Positions 51,324-60,456 are shown, numbered from the stretch's first letter. The stretch: 64,000 bases of DNA from Woodsholea maritima DSM 17123 (GCF_000382325.1 NZ_KB908057.1:240783-304782); one strand, 5' to 3'. A program made the numbers and translations. The notes: generated from the sequence alone by a model not told the origin.

Positions 51324-51938
51324 ATGAAGACACAGCTTTATCTTTTGACACCGCCAAAAATCACCCCTGATTTTGTTGAGACCTTGGATAAGGTATTGGC
51401 AAGCGGGGATGTCTCTGCTTTGCAGATCCGCTTGAAGGATCATAGCGCAGATGAGTTCGATCCGCTCATCCCGCCTTTGGTCGGCGCAGCGCGCCGTCAT
51501 CAGGTGAGTGTGATCATCAATGATGACCCACACTTGGCATTGAAATATAAGGCTGATGGGGTCCATATCGGCCAGGAAGACGCCTCCTATGCACAGGCGC
51601 GCCGGATTTTAGGCCCGAAAGCCATTATTGGCGTGACCTGCCATGATAGCCGCCATCTGGCGATGCTGGCGGGTGAACAAGGGGCCGATTATGTTGCTTT
51701 CGGGGCCTTTTATCCGACGGCCACAAAAACGCCCAAGGCTAAGGCCAGTCTGGATCTCTTATCGTGGTGGACGGATTTGTTTGAGGTGCCATGCGTAGCC
51801 ATTGGTGGAATAACCAGCGAGAATGTGGGGCCTCTTGTGGAGGCCGGGGCGGATTTGGTCGCGGTATCATCTGGGGTCTGGGATCATCCAGATGGACCTT
51901 TGGCCGCCGTGGCGGCCTTTCGCGCGCAGCTCTCATAA
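51324..51938 (+). CDS. thiE: Thiamine phosphate synthase family protein
   Basis: A 204-residue TIM barrel of the ThiE/TenI family that joins the pyrimidine and thiazole halves of thiamine. Signatures seen: LQIRLKDHS (phosphate and pyrimidine region), VIINDDPHLALKYKADGVHIGQED, GVTCHDSRHLAMLAGEQGADYVAFGAFYPTATK and IGGITSENV. These include residues ThiE needs, but the gene stands without other thi genes, so a TenI-like or salvage role is possible. It shares its last A with the ATG of the next gene (TAATG). Confidence 0.85.
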   Translation: MKTQLYLLTPPKITPDFVETLDKVLASGDVSALQIRLKDHSADEFDPLIPPLVGAARRHQVSVIINDDPHLALKYKADGVHIGQEDASYAQARRILGPKAIIGVTCHDSRHLAMLAGEQGADYVAFGAFYPTATKTPKAKASLDLLSWWTDLFEVPCVAIGGITSENVGPLVEAGADLVAVSSGVWDHPDGPLAAVAAFRAQLS

Positions 51939-53122
51939 TGATCATTTTTCCCTTTATGGCGGCTTTAAGCCTGGCTCAACCTGTTGAGGGCCCTGTCACT
52001 GTGCGTCAAGCCGAGGCGCAAAGCCCGCCAGCGGCTGAAATTCGCGGCCAGATTGCCTTGCCCCAAGGGGTTGAAGACGCACCGGCCTTGCCGCGCGGTC
52101 TGGCCCGTGAGGCGCAAGAGGATCGTTCTGGTGTCCCGATGGAAGGTCAGGTCTTGTCGGCTGAAGCCATGATGCTGGCGGTGCGGGCTTATCAAAATGG
52201 TGATTTTACCGGGGCCTTACTGCATGCGGAACGTGCGGCGGCGGCCGGTGATGCGCGCGGCGCGACGTTAGCCGGGCATATTTATCTGCATGGTTTAGGC
52301 CGAGACGCGTCAGATGACGAAGCCGCAGTGCGCTGGTTGACCCGTGCCGGTCAAGCCGGTGAGGGCGATGCGCTTGTGATTTTGGCGCGGATGGCTGAGG
52401 CTGAACGTGGGGGCCTAAGTGTCTGGCAGGCGCGCGACTTTCTTTCTCAAGCCGCAGAAAGCGGTGATGCCCAGGCCGCCTTTGATTATGGTGTCTACTT
52501 GAAAGATCAAGGCGATCCGGCCCGCGCAGGCGAAGTGTTGGACTGGTTGCGAATGGCCGCTGAAGCTGGGGTTGAGCCGGCCTATGGCGAGCTTGCCTAT
52601 ACCCTGGATCAATGGCCTCATGGCCCGCAGGATCCCGCGCAAGCTTTGATCTGGTATCAGCGCGCGGGCGATGCGGGCGATGGCTTTGGGGCTTTGCAAG
52701 CGGGCTTGATGCTGCTTGAAGCGGATCCGCAATCCTCAGAGGGGATCCGCTATATGCGCCTGGGCGCAGAATTGGGTCTGCCTGCGGCGATGGGCCAATA
52801 TGGCTTGTTGCTTTATCAAGGGCGCGCCGGTCAGGCTGGCGATCCGCGTGGGGCGGCCTATTGGTTCGAGCAAGGGGCCAAGGGCGGCGATAGCGAAAGC
52901 CAGTTCCTCTACGCCTATGCTCTGGCCTCTGGCGATGGGGTCGTGCGCGATATGCGCGAGGCGTATTTGTGGGTCGTGCGCGCCGGTCTGCCGCGCGATG
53001 ATGTGATCAGCGATGATCCTCAGCGTGACCGGTTGGAAGCGATGATCGAAGCGGCGCTTCCACCGAATATTCTTCCCGATTTGGAAGCCGAAGCGATCGC
53101 AGGCGCGCCGCGTCTTCAATAG
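51938..53122 (+). CDS. Exported Sel1-like repeat protein
   Basis: A 394-residue protein: short signal peptide (MIIFPFMAALSLAQP), a proline/glutamine-rich stretch, then from ~residue 80 a series of Sel1-like repeats of 36 residues with AxxxGDxxGxxxLGxxYxxG patterns (GDARGATLAGHIYLHGLG; GDPRGAAYWFEQGAKGGDS). Sel1 repeats form a superhelix that binds proteins. The start is set at the ATG overlapping the thiE stop by one base, since a longer frame would run back through thiE. The role may be in envelope signalling. Confidence 0.85.
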   Translation: MIIFPFMAALSLAQPVEGPVTVRQAEAQSPPAAEIRGQIALPQGVEDAPALPRGLAREAQEDRSGVPMEGQVLSAEAMMLAVRAYQNGDFTGALLHAERAAAAGDARGATLAGHIYLHGLGRDASDDEAAVRWLTRAGQAGEGDALVILARMAEAERGGLSVWQARDFLSQAAESGDAQAAFDYGVYLKDQGDPARAGEVLDWLRMAAEAGVEPAYGELAYTLDQWPHGPQDPAQALIWYQRAGDAGDGFGALQAGLMLLEADPQSSEGIRYMRLGAELGLPAAMGQYGLLLYQGRAGQAGDPRGAAYWFEQGAKGGDSESQFLYAYALASGDGVVRDMREAYLWVVRAGLPRDDVISDDPQRDRLEAMIEAALPPNILPDLEAEAIAGAPRLQ

Positions 53123-53257
53123 GGGTATTGCTCCTACGCGGTTAATACAGGCTCCCAAGCTTGCCTAGTCTAGGTGAGACTGTTAAAGACGCGCGACCTT
53201 GTGCCCGCCGATTGTGCGGGCCGTTTCTTCATAGTCTTCGTATTGGAAGTCGTTCAC

Positions 53258-53824
53258 ATGAAAATCAACGGCAATGAAATTAAACCTGGTAACGTGATCA
53301 AGCACCAAGACATGTTATGGGTTGCTGTGAAAACCGAAGCGGTAAAGCCTGGTAAAGGCGGTGCTTTTGCTCAGGTTGAATTGAAAAACGTCCTCGATGG
53401 GCGCAAGCTCAATGAACGTTTCCGCGCCGCCGATAAGGTTGAACGCGTGCGTCTTGAGCAAAAAGACTTCCAATATCTTTACCCCGAAGGCGAGATGCTG
53501 GTGTTCATGGACACTGAAAACTACGAGCAGATCTCGCTGCAGACCGATTTCGTCGGTGAAGAGCGTGCCGCTTTCTTGAAGGATGGCATGACCGTGACTT
53601 TGGAAATCTACGAAGACAAACCCATTGGCATCGAATTGCCCAACCATGTTGAGGTTGAGATCTTGGAGACCGAGCCGGTCGTCAAAGGTCAAACCGCTGC
53701 CAATTCCTATAAACCTGCCATCGTCGAAGGCAATATCCGCACCAGCGTTCCGCCTTTCGTAGGCGTGGGCGAGCGGATCATTATCGCCACCGAAGATGCC
53801 ACTTACGTACGCCGGGCGGACTAA
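53258..53824 (+). CDS. efp: Elongation factor P
   Basis: EF-P relieves ribosomes stalled on polyproline. 188 residues, exactly the usual length, with three beta-barrel domains. The tip loop reads [11 protein letters not shown], with a lysine at the position that EpmA beta-lysylates in enterobacteria; epmA/epmB are not in the window. The C-terminal [13 protein letters not shown] is typical. The ATG at 53258 begins [13 protein letters not shown], the normal family start; upstream in-frame codons are ignored. The FKBP protein in this window has an eight-proline run, a possible client. Confidence 0.96.
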   Translation: MKINGNEIKPGNVIKHQDMLWVAVKTEAVKPGKGGAFAQVELKNVLDGRKLNERFRAADKVERVRLEQKDFQYLYPEGEMLVFMDTENYEQISLQTDFVGEERAAFLKDGMTVTLEIYEDKPIGIELPNHVEVEILETEPVVKGQTAANSYKPAIVEGNIRTSVPPFVGVGERIIIATEDATYVRRAD

Positions 53825-53829
53825 GACGC

Positions 53830-54624
53830 GTGTCACAAACAGCATTAATGACGGTTATGATCGCTGCAGCCCGCAAGGCGGGCCGCAGCCTGACGCGTGA
53901 TTTCGGCGAGATTGAACATCTCCAGGTCTCGAAAAAAGGCCCGGCTGATTTCGTCTCCAATGCCGATCACAAGGCTGAACAGATCGTGTTCGATGAATTG
54001 TCCAAGGCCCGTCCGGGCTATGGCTTTTTGATGGAAGAACGCGGTGTGGTCGAAGGCAGCGATAAATCCCACCGCTGGATCGTTGATCCTTTGGACGGCA
54101 CGCTGAACTTCTTACATGGTCAGCCGCATTTTGCCGTGTCCATCGGTTTGGAGCGCGAGGGCGAGATGGTCGCCGGTGTGGTCTATGATGTCGGTAAGGA
54201 TGAGCTGTTCCACGCTGAAAAGGGCCGAGGCTGCTTCGTCAATGATCGACGTCTGCGCGTCTCTGGGCGTCGCCATTTCCACGATATGGTCATTGGCACA
54301 GGTACGCCTTTCTTTGGCAAATCCGGCCATGCGCAATTCTTGAAAGAACTGCACCAGGTGATGCCCCATTGCGCAGGCATCCGGCGCAATGGCTCGGCCG
54401 CTTTGGATCTGGCCTGGGTCGCTGCAGGGCGCTTTGACGGCTTCTGGGAGCGTAATCTCAAGCCTTGGGATATTGCTGCGGGCATCGTTTTGGTGCGTGA
54501 AGCGGGCGGTCATATCACCGCGATTGAAGAAGACACCAATGTGCTGGAAACCGGCAATATTATCGCGGGCAATGAATATGCGCGTGATGAATTGATCGAG
54601 CGCATTCCCTCATTGCAAGCTTAA
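53830..54624 (+). CDS. suhB: Inositol monophosphatase family protein
   Basis: A 264-residue Mg-dependent phosphatase of the IMPase family. Metal site WIVDPLDGTLNFLHG is complete, with the preceding Glu pair in LMEERGVV and the distal KPWDIAAGIVLVREAGG. In proteobacteria this gene often follows efp, as here, and SuhB also joins rRNA antitermination complexes. The start is a GTG at 53830, five bases after efp; an ATG at 53848 is possible. A terminator follows. Confidence 0.93.
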   Translation: MSQTALMTVMIAAARKAGRSLTRDFGEIEHLQVSKKGPADFVSNADHKAEQIVFDELSKARPGYGFLMEERGVVEGSDKSHRWIVDPLDGTLNFLHGQPHFAVSIGLEREGEMVAGVVYDVGKDELFHAEKGRGCFVNDRRLRVSGRRHFHDMVIGTGTPFFGKSGHAQFLKELHQVMPHCAGIRRNGSAALDLAWVAAGRFDGFWERNLKPWDIAAGIVLVREAGGHITAIEEDTNVLETGNIIAGNEYARDELIERIPSLQA

Positions 54625-54926
54625 TGCAACCTCTGGGGGCGCATAAATGCGCCCCTTCTTGGTCTGGTCAAAGAACCTAGATCTAAAATTTTCCACACGT
54701 GGCTGTGGGAAACCAAAAGAACTTTATGTAAAATAAGGTTTTAATTTCTCGCTGAACGTGTATACTCAAAATTAAGGATTGCGTGACGTGTTCGCGCATG
54801 CCGCGAGTTTTGGGTGCGGGTCCGAGAACAATCGCAAAAAAGATAGCAAGCGCGCCTCGGTAACCCTTTGAAATCCCGTAGTTGAAGGGCGCCGCTGTGG
54901 CGTTGGGCAAAGCCTCTCGTGATCAA
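54625..54926. other. AT-rich intergenic region after suhB, with its terminator
   Basis: GGGGCGCA pairs with TGCGCCCC (about 54636-54655), followed by TTCTT, and probably ends efp-suhB. The remaining ~260 bases before the ORF6N gene are AT-rich around 54690-54770 and contain an imperfect inverted pair TTTTCCACA / TGTGGGAAA. No gene or tRNA is seen. Confidence 0.5.
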
Positions 54927-55667
54927 ATGCCGCCGATCCGCATTTTATCTCTCCGGGGAGAATATGTGGCGTTGGATGGCGATTTAAGCGCTGTTTTGAT
55001 GGCAAGCCCGCGTATTTTACGTGTGCCTATTCGTCATACGCCGCGAAAAAGCGCCTATCGCTATGCGTTTGAGCTGACCCCGCATGAGCTTGATGCTTTG
55101 CGTGGCCATCCCGATTTTTCCGATTATCGCGCGCTGGCGCGTGCGCCCTGGGCGTTTACCGAGCGCGGGGTGATCCTGACGGCGTCCGCTTTGGGGACCG
55201 ATCAGGCGCGCTATGGGATTGAGCATGCGGTCGAGGCGTTCATCCGGGCTCAAAAAGCGCGTGAAGGCGGGGATGTTTTGCCCGCGCCCAAGGTCGGGCC
55301 CTATGAGGGCCCGGTGCGCACACCGCATCTGCAAAACGCCATTGAACGCGTGCTCTCCAGCCTGATGGAGCCGGAGGTGTCGCAAGCTGTAAAGCAGGAG
55401 ACCGAGGCGTTGCTTTTGTCCGCGACCGCGCATTTAAAAGCGCGCCTGGCCCAAGCCGGGCTGGAAAATGAAAAGACGGCGGCAGAAATCTCTAAAATCC
55501 TGGCCCAGGTTGAAACCGAAAAAGCCGCCTCCGCCAAGGCTCATGCCGAAGCCGAACGCGAGCGTTTGGGCGTCTTGAAAGAGAAGCTTGCCCTGATCGG
55601 CATGCTGTCGCGTTATCTTGATCATGGCGATGAGACTTTTATGACCCAGCTCTTGCAAGATCATTGA
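54927..55667 (+). CDS. ORF6N-domain DNA-binding protein
   Basis: A 246-residue protein. The N-terminal part fits the ORF6N domain of phage antirepressors: RGEYVALDGDLSAVLMASPRILRV aligns with the usual VVLDxDLAxLYGVxTxxLNxxV, then YAFELTPHELDALRG with FxFQLTxEExxxLRSQ, then APWAFTERGVILTASAL with YAFTExGVAMLSSVL. The C-terminal ~110 residues are charged helices, likely a coiled coil (ENEKTAAEISKILAQVETEK). Start is uncertain: ATG 54927 begins right at the domain; GTG 54897 with GAAGGG upstream is an alternative. No phage gene adjoins, so it is a domesticated or solitary copy, next to the ExbB/OmpA pair. Confidence 0.78.
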   Translation: MPPIRILSLRGEYVALDGDLSAVLMASPRILRVPIRHTPRKSAYRYAFELTPHELDALRGHPDFSDYRALARAPWAFTERGVILTASALGTDQARYGIEHAVEAFIRAQKAREGGDVLPAPKVGPYEGPVRTPHLQNAIERVLSSLMEPEVSQAVKQETEALLLSATAHLKARLAQAGLENEKTAAEISKILAQVETEKAASAKAHAEAERERLGVLKEKLALIGMLSRYLDHGDETFMTQLLQDH

Positions 55668-55786
55668 AGACACCCCCTTATGCACTGATATCGCCTAAAA
55701 ACGGACATGAAGCTTGCGTTCCTTTGTCATCCAAGGGATTTAATGTGAGTAAGATGCTTCGTTTTGAGCGTTAGGGAGGGGAGAGC

Positions 55787-56833
55787 ATGGCACGCGCGGA
55801 TGACCAATCGCTTCATATGGGGGCGCGGGGCCCAGCCCGTCAGGCTCGCTTTACCGGTCCTGGACAATATCTCCTGTGGATGATGGTCTTTTTAAGTGTG
55901 GTGATCGCGGTCGCTGCGCTGCTACATCGCCCCTTGCAAGAGGCCTTTATGGCCAATCCCGCGATCAACGGCTTGATCCTGGGCGTATTGCTGGTGGGTA
56001 TCCTTTATACCTTCCAGCAGGCGAGCGCGATTGGCCCTTCGGCCAAATGGCTCAAAAAACTCCATAGCGCGCAAGATCCTGGCCAGCTGCCCACCCCGCC
56101 CGCTTTGATCGCGCCCATGGCGGCGCTGATCGGTGATGTGGCCGAGGGCCGTGCGCGGATTTCTGCGTCTTCGGGCCGGGTGGTGCTCGATTCGGTAGCG
56201 GCGCGGATGGCAGAGTCTGGGGCCTTCACGCGCTATTTTGGTCGCCTTCTGATCTTTCTGGGCTTGCTGGGCACGTTTTATGGCCTGTTAAGCGTGGTTT
56301 CTGATGTTGGGGCGGCGGTTAGCGCGGTCAGCCAGACCGCGTCTGGCGATGGCGATGCAATGCAGCTCATGGCCGCCATCGAAGGACCAATCGAGGGCAT
56401 GGGTACGGCCTTTGCTTCCTCGCTCTTTGGTCTGGCGGGCTCACTGGTGATTGGCTTTTTGGAATTGCAGGCCAGCCGCGCCCAGAACCGCTTCTATAAT
56501 GAAATCGAAGAATGGCTCTCGTCCATCTCACGCCTGTCGGCGGCGGGGCCCCGTCAAGGCGGCGGGGATGATGAGGATGGCGGGGCCATCAATGGCGCAT
56601 ATCTCGGCGCGCTGCTCGAGCAAAATGCCGAAACCGTTGATAAGCTGTCGCATACTTTAGAGCGTCATGCCCGTCAGATGGAAAGCATGCTGGGCCGGGT
56701 GGCGGATGATGCCGCCGAAGGCCAGCGTGAAGCCGCGCGTATGCTGCGTGATGAGATCAAGGTGCTGATCCGGGCTCTGGAAGCCCAAGCGCGCATCAAT
56801 CGTGAACGCCGCGACGGGGAGGGCGATCGGTGA
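55787..56833 (+). CDS. MotA/TolQ/ExbB-type proton channel protein
   Basis: A 348-residue inner-membrane protein with about four membrane helices: two near the N-terminus (LLWMMVFLSVVIAVAALL; AINGLILGVLLVGILYTF) and the MotA/ExbB pair RLLIFLGLLGTFYGLLSVVS and GMGTAFASSLFGLAGSLVIGFLEL, the conserved core of proton-driven motors. A ~120-residue C-terminal helical part follows. The next gene, overlapping by four bases, is a MotB/OmpA-like protein, so the two form a peptidoglycan-anchored motor-like complex. Pairs of this kind are common in alphaproteobacteria and the power-consuming partner is unknown. Confidence 0.87.
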   Translation: MARADDQSLHMGARGPARQARFTGPGQYLLWMMVFLSVVIAVAALLHRPLQEAFMANPAINGLILGVLLVGILYTFQQASAIGPSAKWLKKLHSAQDPGQLPTPPALIAPMAALIGDVAEGRARISASSGRVVLDSVAARMAESGAFTRYFGRLLIFLGLLGTFYGLLSVVSDVGAAVSAVSQTASGDGDAMQLMAAIEGPIEGMGTAFASSLFGLAGSLVIGFLELQASRAQNRFYNEIEEWLSSISRLSAAGPRQGGGDDEDGGAINGAYLGALLEQNAETVDKLSHTLERHARQMESMLGRVADDAAEGQREAARMLRDEIKVLIRALEAQARINRERRDGEGDR

Positions 56834-57846
56834 GCCTTCCTGCGCACTTACGTATCCGTGATGGGGAAGGCGGCGAGCATTGGCCGGGCTTTGTCGATGC
56901 GCTGGCCACCTTATTGCTGGTCATCATCTTTCTGCTCGCCGTCTTTGTCGTCGGGCAATATTCGCTCTCAAAGGCTTTGACGGGCCGGGATGAGCAATTG
57001 GCCGATTTGAATGCGCGCTTAAGCGAGTTGGCTGAGCAACTCAATATCGCCGAGAGTGAGAACGCTTCACTGACCTTGCGCATTGGCTCTTTGACCGAGC
57101 AGAATGAAAACCTGAGCGCGGCGAATGCGCAATTGACCCAGACACTTGATGCCGCGCAATCGCGACTGGCTGAAGTCTCTGAAGAGCTGGCGGATGAGCG
57201 TGAGCTCTCACGTGAAGCCCAGATCTCCATGGCGCTTTTGAACCAGCAAATGCTGGGTCTGCGTCAAGAGCTTGCCACGCTCAATGCCGCGCTGGAGGCC
57301 TCAGAAGCGCGTGAGGCGGAGCTGGAGAGCCAGATTGTCAATCTGGGCCAGCGCCTTAATGCCGCCTTGGCCAGTCAGGTGGCGCGCCTGGCGCAATATC
57401 GTTCAGAGTTTTTTGGCCGCCTGGTTGAAATCCTGGGTAATCGCTCTGGCGTGCGCGTGGTGGGGGACCGTTTTGTCTTCGAAACCGATGTGTTGTTCGA
57501 TTCGGGCTCGGCTGAATTGTCGGAGGCCGGTAAGGAAAGCCTGCGCCCGATTGCAGCGGCCATTGTGCAATTGACCGATGAAATTCCAGACGATCTTGAT
57601 TGGATTTTACGCGTTGATGGTCATACCGATCCGACACCGATCGGGCCGACGGCGCGCTATGCTTCGAACTGGGAATTATCCACGGCGCGCGCCTTATCGG
57701 TGATTAACTGGTTCGAAGCGTTGGGGGTTCCTTCTGATCGCTTGATGGCGGCGGGTCTGGGCTCCAACCATCCGATTGCCGAAGGGCGTACGGCCCTGGC
57801 CAATGCGCGTAATCGCCGGATCGAGTTGAAATTAACCTCGCGGTAA
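56830..57846 (+). CDS. OmpA/MotB-like peptidoglycan-binding protein
   Basis: A 338-residue protein with one membrane helix near the N-terminus (VDALATLLLVIIFLLAVFVV, with the acidic residue before the helix as in MotB), a ~150-residue coiled coil in the periplasm, and a C-terminal OmpA domain (VLFDSGSAELSEAGKESL; DGHTDPTPIG; ARALSVINWF; LANARNRRIELKL) that binds peptidoglycan. It starts within an ATGA-like overlap (GTGAGC) with the MotA/ExbB-type gene, with GTG as start. It is a stator-like partner of that channel. Confidence 0.9.
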   Translation: MSLPAHLRIRDGEGGEHWPGFVDALATLLLVIIFLLAVFVVGQYSLSKALTGRDEQLADLNARLSELAEQLNIAESENASLTLRIGSLTEQNENLSAANAQLTQTLDAAQSRLAEVSEELADERELSREAQISMALLNQQMLGLRQELATLNAALEASEAREAELESQIVNLGQRLNAALASQVARLAQYRSEFFGRLVEILGNRSGVRVVGDRFVFETDVLFDSGSAELSEAGKESLRPIAAAIVQLTDEIPDDLDWILRVDGHTDPTPIGPTARYASNWELSTARALSVINWFEALGVPSDRLMAAGLGSNHPIAEGRTALANARNRRIELKLTSR

Positions 57847-57978
57847 ATGTTTTGCGTATCAAAGCGCAGTCGAGCCCTTGCAAGACTGTCATGAAACGTA
57901 TATAAGCCGCGCTCCTGTTCATTGCGGGAGGGGCAAATGCCCTATCCTGCCTAGCTTGTAGACGCCGGAGCGGCCACT

Positions 57979-58200
57979 ATGAAAAACGATATCCACCCGG
58001 ATTATCACTTCATCGAAGTTGTGATGACCGACGGTAGCAAATTCAAAACCCGCTCTACCTACGGCAAAGAGGGTGATGTTTTGAACTTGGACATTGATCC
58101 CAAGTCTCACCCAGCATGGACTGGCGGGAACCAGACCCTGAGTGATCGTGGTGGTCGTGTATCTCGCTTTAAAGACAAATTCAAAGGCTTTGGCGTTTAA
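57979..58200 (+). CDS. rpmE: 50S ribosomal protein L31, cysteine-free form
   Basis: A 73-residue ribosomal protein beginning [19 protein letters not shown], with the C-terminal [21 protein letters not shown]. It lacks the four zinc-binding cysteines of the C+ form, so it does not depend on zinc. It is followed by a strong terminator and opens the cell-cycle gene block typical of alphaproteobacteria. Confidence 0.96.
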   Translation: MKNDIHPDYHFIEVVMTDGSKFKTRSTYGKEGDVLNLDIDPKSHPAWTGGNQTLSDRGGRVSRFKDKFKGFGV

Positions 58201-58250
58201 CGCGTCTTCCCCTCAAGGCGCTGCCCGACCCGCACCGCTGAAGTCTTTAA

Positions 58251-58290
58251 GAAGACGCCCGCAGTTCCCCTCAACTGCGGGCGTTCTCTA
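58251..58290 (+). terminator. Terminator after rpmE
   Basis: ACGCCCGCAGTT pairs perfectly with AACTGCGGGCGT around a six-base loop, followed by TCTCTATTCT. Confidence 0.85.
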
Positions 58291-58317
58291 TTCTGGGCAT
58301 GTTTGATCATGGCCCAT

Positions 58318-58352
58318 AAAAAACCCCCGGTCCTTTGGACCGGGGGTTTTTT
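58318..58352. terminator. Symmetric terminator between rpmE and rcdA
   Basis: ACCCCCGGTCC pairs with GGACCGGGGGT around TTT, flanked by AAAAAA and TTTTTT; it stops both strands and is the terminator of rcdA. Confidence 0.92.
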
Positions 58353-58404
58353 AGATGTTAAAGGGCGGTGTGCTGAAACGCCCTTAAATCACTTGGTCTG
58401 GCGT

Positions 58405-58947
58405 TTAAGCGTGGCCTGGGCGCGTGAAGGCGCTCTCCAGGGCTGACCATTGGCTCGCCAGCGGGTTTTCTTCCTGGGCTGGCGCATCGGGCGCGATTTT
58501 GAACAGGCTGTCATCCATGCGGCTCAAGCGCTCATAGAGGGTGCGTGAACGCTCCACCAGATCATTGAGGCGTGGAGGGCAGGGATCATCCCCGGCTGGC
58601 CAATTAATCGGCGTCGCCTTCAATACCGGCAGGCGGTATTTCTCATGAGAGACCTCTTCGGGGTTCATCTCATCCTCGCCGACGGCGCGCTGGGTTAAAA
58701 GCCAAGAGGCGGCCTGCATCAAGCGCGTGGTCAGCGCCATAGATTCGGCGGCATAGCCCAAAGCACCCGTGCGCCCCAAGCGTTTGGCATCATCGCGCCC
58801 CGGACCATCGAGATAGGCTGCGGTTTCTTCCACCAGATCCATGCCTTCGCGAAACAGTTTGCGAAACATCTCTGAGGTCGCAAATTCACTGACGCGAGCA
58901 TGGCGCGTCTTGGGCGAAGCGACAAGCGAGGTTGGAAATTGGGTCAT
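58405..58947 (-). CDS. rcdA: DUF1465 protein, RcdA-like protease adaptor
   Basis: A 180-residue helical protein of the DUF1465 family. The core MFRKLFREGMDLVEETAAYLDGPGRDDAKRL and YAAESMALTTRLMQAASWLLTQRA is the family signature. The Caulobacter member, RcdA, is an adaptor that brings CtrA and other proteins to ClpXP during the G1-S step. Its disordered C-terminus is matched here by a polar tail. It stands divergent from the quinone oxidoreductase side and near DUF1192 and trcR, as in other alphaproteobacteria, which supports a cell-cycle role. Confidence 0.82.
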   Translation of the reverse strand: MTQFPTSLVASPKTRHARVSEFATSEMFRKLFREGMDLVEETAAYLDGPGRDDAKRLGRTGALGYAAESMALTTRLMQAASWLLTQRAVGEDEMNPEEVSHEKYRLPVLKATPINWPAGDDPCPPRLNDLVERSRTLYERLSRMDDSLFKIAPDAPAQEENPLASQWSALESAFTRPGHA

Positions 58948-59073
58948 AGCAGCACACTCATTCTATAGGCGTTGGTTGTTGTCTCATCTGGCGCACCTCA
59001 TCGGGGAACCGGTTTGGTCCCAGAGGTAAGCAAGCGGGGGGCCAACTCCACGTCATTGATGCCAGCGGGGTGT

Positions 59074-59268
59074 TTACGCCCTCTTAAACACGGCTTCCGC
59101 CGCGCTTTGACTGGCCTTCTTCTTCAAGATCATAGCCTGCGTGCGTTCAATTTCAGCGTTCAGTAAGTCGAGCCGCTCTTCCAGGGCCGCGACCGACCAT
59201 TGCGAGAGGTCCGCGTGTGCCGAAAGCGCATCCATCTTGGGTTTGGGCGCATCATCATGAAACACCAT
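59074..59268 (-). CDS. DUF1192 family small protein
   Basis: A 64-residue protein: acidic start (MVFHDDAPKPK) then LSQWSVAALEERLDLLNAEIERTQAMILKKKASQSAAEAVF, the DUF1192 pattern of one long helix. Function is unknown; it is probably a short coiled coil. The ATG at 59268 is chosen for AAGGAGGTG seven bases before it; the longer in-frame start at 59322 has none. It keeps the conserved place between rcdA and the quinone oxidoreductase gene. Confidence 0.85.
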   Translation of the reverse strand: MVFHDDAPKPKMDALSAHADLSQWSVAALEERLDLLNAEIERTQAMILKKKASQSAAEAVFKRA

Positions 59269-59361
59269 GCATTCACCTCCTTGTACCAGCATAGGGTAAA
59301 TCCCAAATAGGTTAGCATACACCGCCCCTCCTTACCTTTTCTAGCGCAAAGGGCCGCATTG

Positions 59362-60348
59362 ATGAAGACAGAACGCTATACCCGGATCGTCACGGCGCGT
59401 GAACCCGGTGGGATTGAAGTCATTGAACTTGAGGACCGTATTTTACCCGAACCCGAGGCCGATGAGGTTTTGATCCGGGTTGAGGCCGCCGGCGTTAATC
59501 GCCCAGACCTGATGGAGCGTCAGGGCCTTTATCCGCCGCCCCCTGGGGCACCGGAGGGCTTTGGCTTGGAGGTTTCTGGGCGTATCGCCTATTTGGGCTC
59601 TAACGTTCAAGGGCTTGAGCTTGGGGATGAGGTCGTCGCGCTGGTCGCGGGCGGGGGCTATGCCGATTTGGCACGCGCGCATAAATCTTGTGTTCTTCGC
59701 GCACCTAAGGGGATCAGCCTTCGTGATGCGGCGGGTCTTCCAGAAACCACCTTCACCGTGTGGGCCAATGTCTTTATGCGCGGGGGCTTAAAGCCCGGTG
59801 AGACTTTCCTCATTCATGGCGGCACCAGCGGCATTGGCACGACGGCGATACAGATGGCCAAGGCCTGGGGCGCGAAAGTTTATGCGACCGCTGGTGATGA
59901 CATCAAAGTCGCGCGCTGTAAGGATCTGGGCGCGGACGAAGCGTTTAATTATCGCGATCAGCCCTGGGATCAGTTGATCCGCGAGCTGGGCGGTGTTGAT
60001 GTGATCCTGGATATGGTCGGCGGTGATTATGTGGCGCGTAATCTGTCTATTCTGCGCGATGAAGGCCGCTTGGTGCATATCGCCTTCCAGAAGGGCTCCC
60101 GGGTGGAGCTGGATCTGATGCGCGTGATGATGAAGCGCTTGACGATCACGGGGTCAACCTTGCGCGCGCGCTCGCCGGTCGAAAAAGGCGCGATTGCCCA
60201 AGGCGTGTATGACCATGTCTGGCCCTGGGTGGAAAATGGCCAGGTGCGTCCGCTGATCAGCCAGACCTTTGACTTGGAAGATGCAGAACTGGCCCATGGG
60301 GAGATGGAGCGCGACAGTCATTATGGCAAAGTGCTGTTAATCCCTTAG
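59362..60348 (+). CDS. Zinc-free quinone oxidoreductase (MDR superfamily)
   Basis: A 328-residue NAD(P)H-dependent oxidoreductase. Family blocks: VNRPDLMERQGLYPPPPGAPEGFGLE, the GDEVVALVAGGGYADL segment, GLPETTFTVWANVF, and the nucleotide loop LIHGGTSGIGTTAIQMAKAWG. No zinc cysteines are seen, so it is a quinone reductase (PIG3-like) rather than an alcohol dehydrogenase. The ATG at 59362 is preferred to the TTG just before it. The gene is divergent from DUF1192. Physiological quinone substrate is not known. Confidence 0.88.
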   Translation: MKTERYTRIVTAREPGGIEVIELEDRILPEPEADEVLIRVEAAGVNRPDLMERQGLYPPPPGAPEGFGLEVSGRIAYLGSNVQGLELGDEVVALVAGGGYADLARAHKSCVLRAPKGISLRDAAGLPETTFTVWANVFMRGGLKPGETFLIHGGTSGIGTTAIQMAKAWGAKVYATAGDDIKVARCKDLGADEAFNYRDQPWDQLIRELGGVDVILDMVGGDYVARNLSILRDEGRLVHIAFQKGSRVELDLMRVMMKRLTITGSTLRARSPVEKGAIAQGVYDHVWPWVENGQVRPLISQTFDLEDAELAHGEMERDSHYGKVLLIP

Positions 60349-60427
60349 GGCTTTTGATGCGCGGTCCCCAAACCAGACACCGGTTTGGGCACACGCGTGG
60401 GGTTCTGGGCGTCTATGCGTGTGGGCT

Positions 60428-60456
60428 TTTACATTGGTGCAAAGCAGCGATATAAT
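60428..60456 (+). promoter_or_regulatory. Strong sigma-70-type promoter upstream of trcR
   Basis: TTTACA (60428-60433) and TATAAT (60451-60456) are 17 bases apart, five of six and six of six matches to consensus. Transcription should start near 60463, about 105 bases before trcR and 80 bases before an intrinsic terminator. Confidence 0.7.

Noticed and set aside
54692-54712. Pair of DnaA-box-like sequences (TTTTCCACA and TTTCCCACA)
   Set aside because: Each differs from TTATNCACA, there are only two, and no origin-associated gene is near.
54927-55667. Prophage remnant around the ORF6N gene
   Set aside because: No integrase, capsid or lysis gene, no flanking repeat, and core genes on both sides.
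55787-57846. Zorya-like anti-phage system (ZorA/ZorB resemblance of the MotA/ExbB and OmpA/MotB-type genes)
   Set aside because: No ZorC, ZorD or ZorE follows; rpmE comes next, and the ZorA-type long cytoplasmic tail is absent. Such channel/OmpA pairs are common core genes in alphaproteobacteria.
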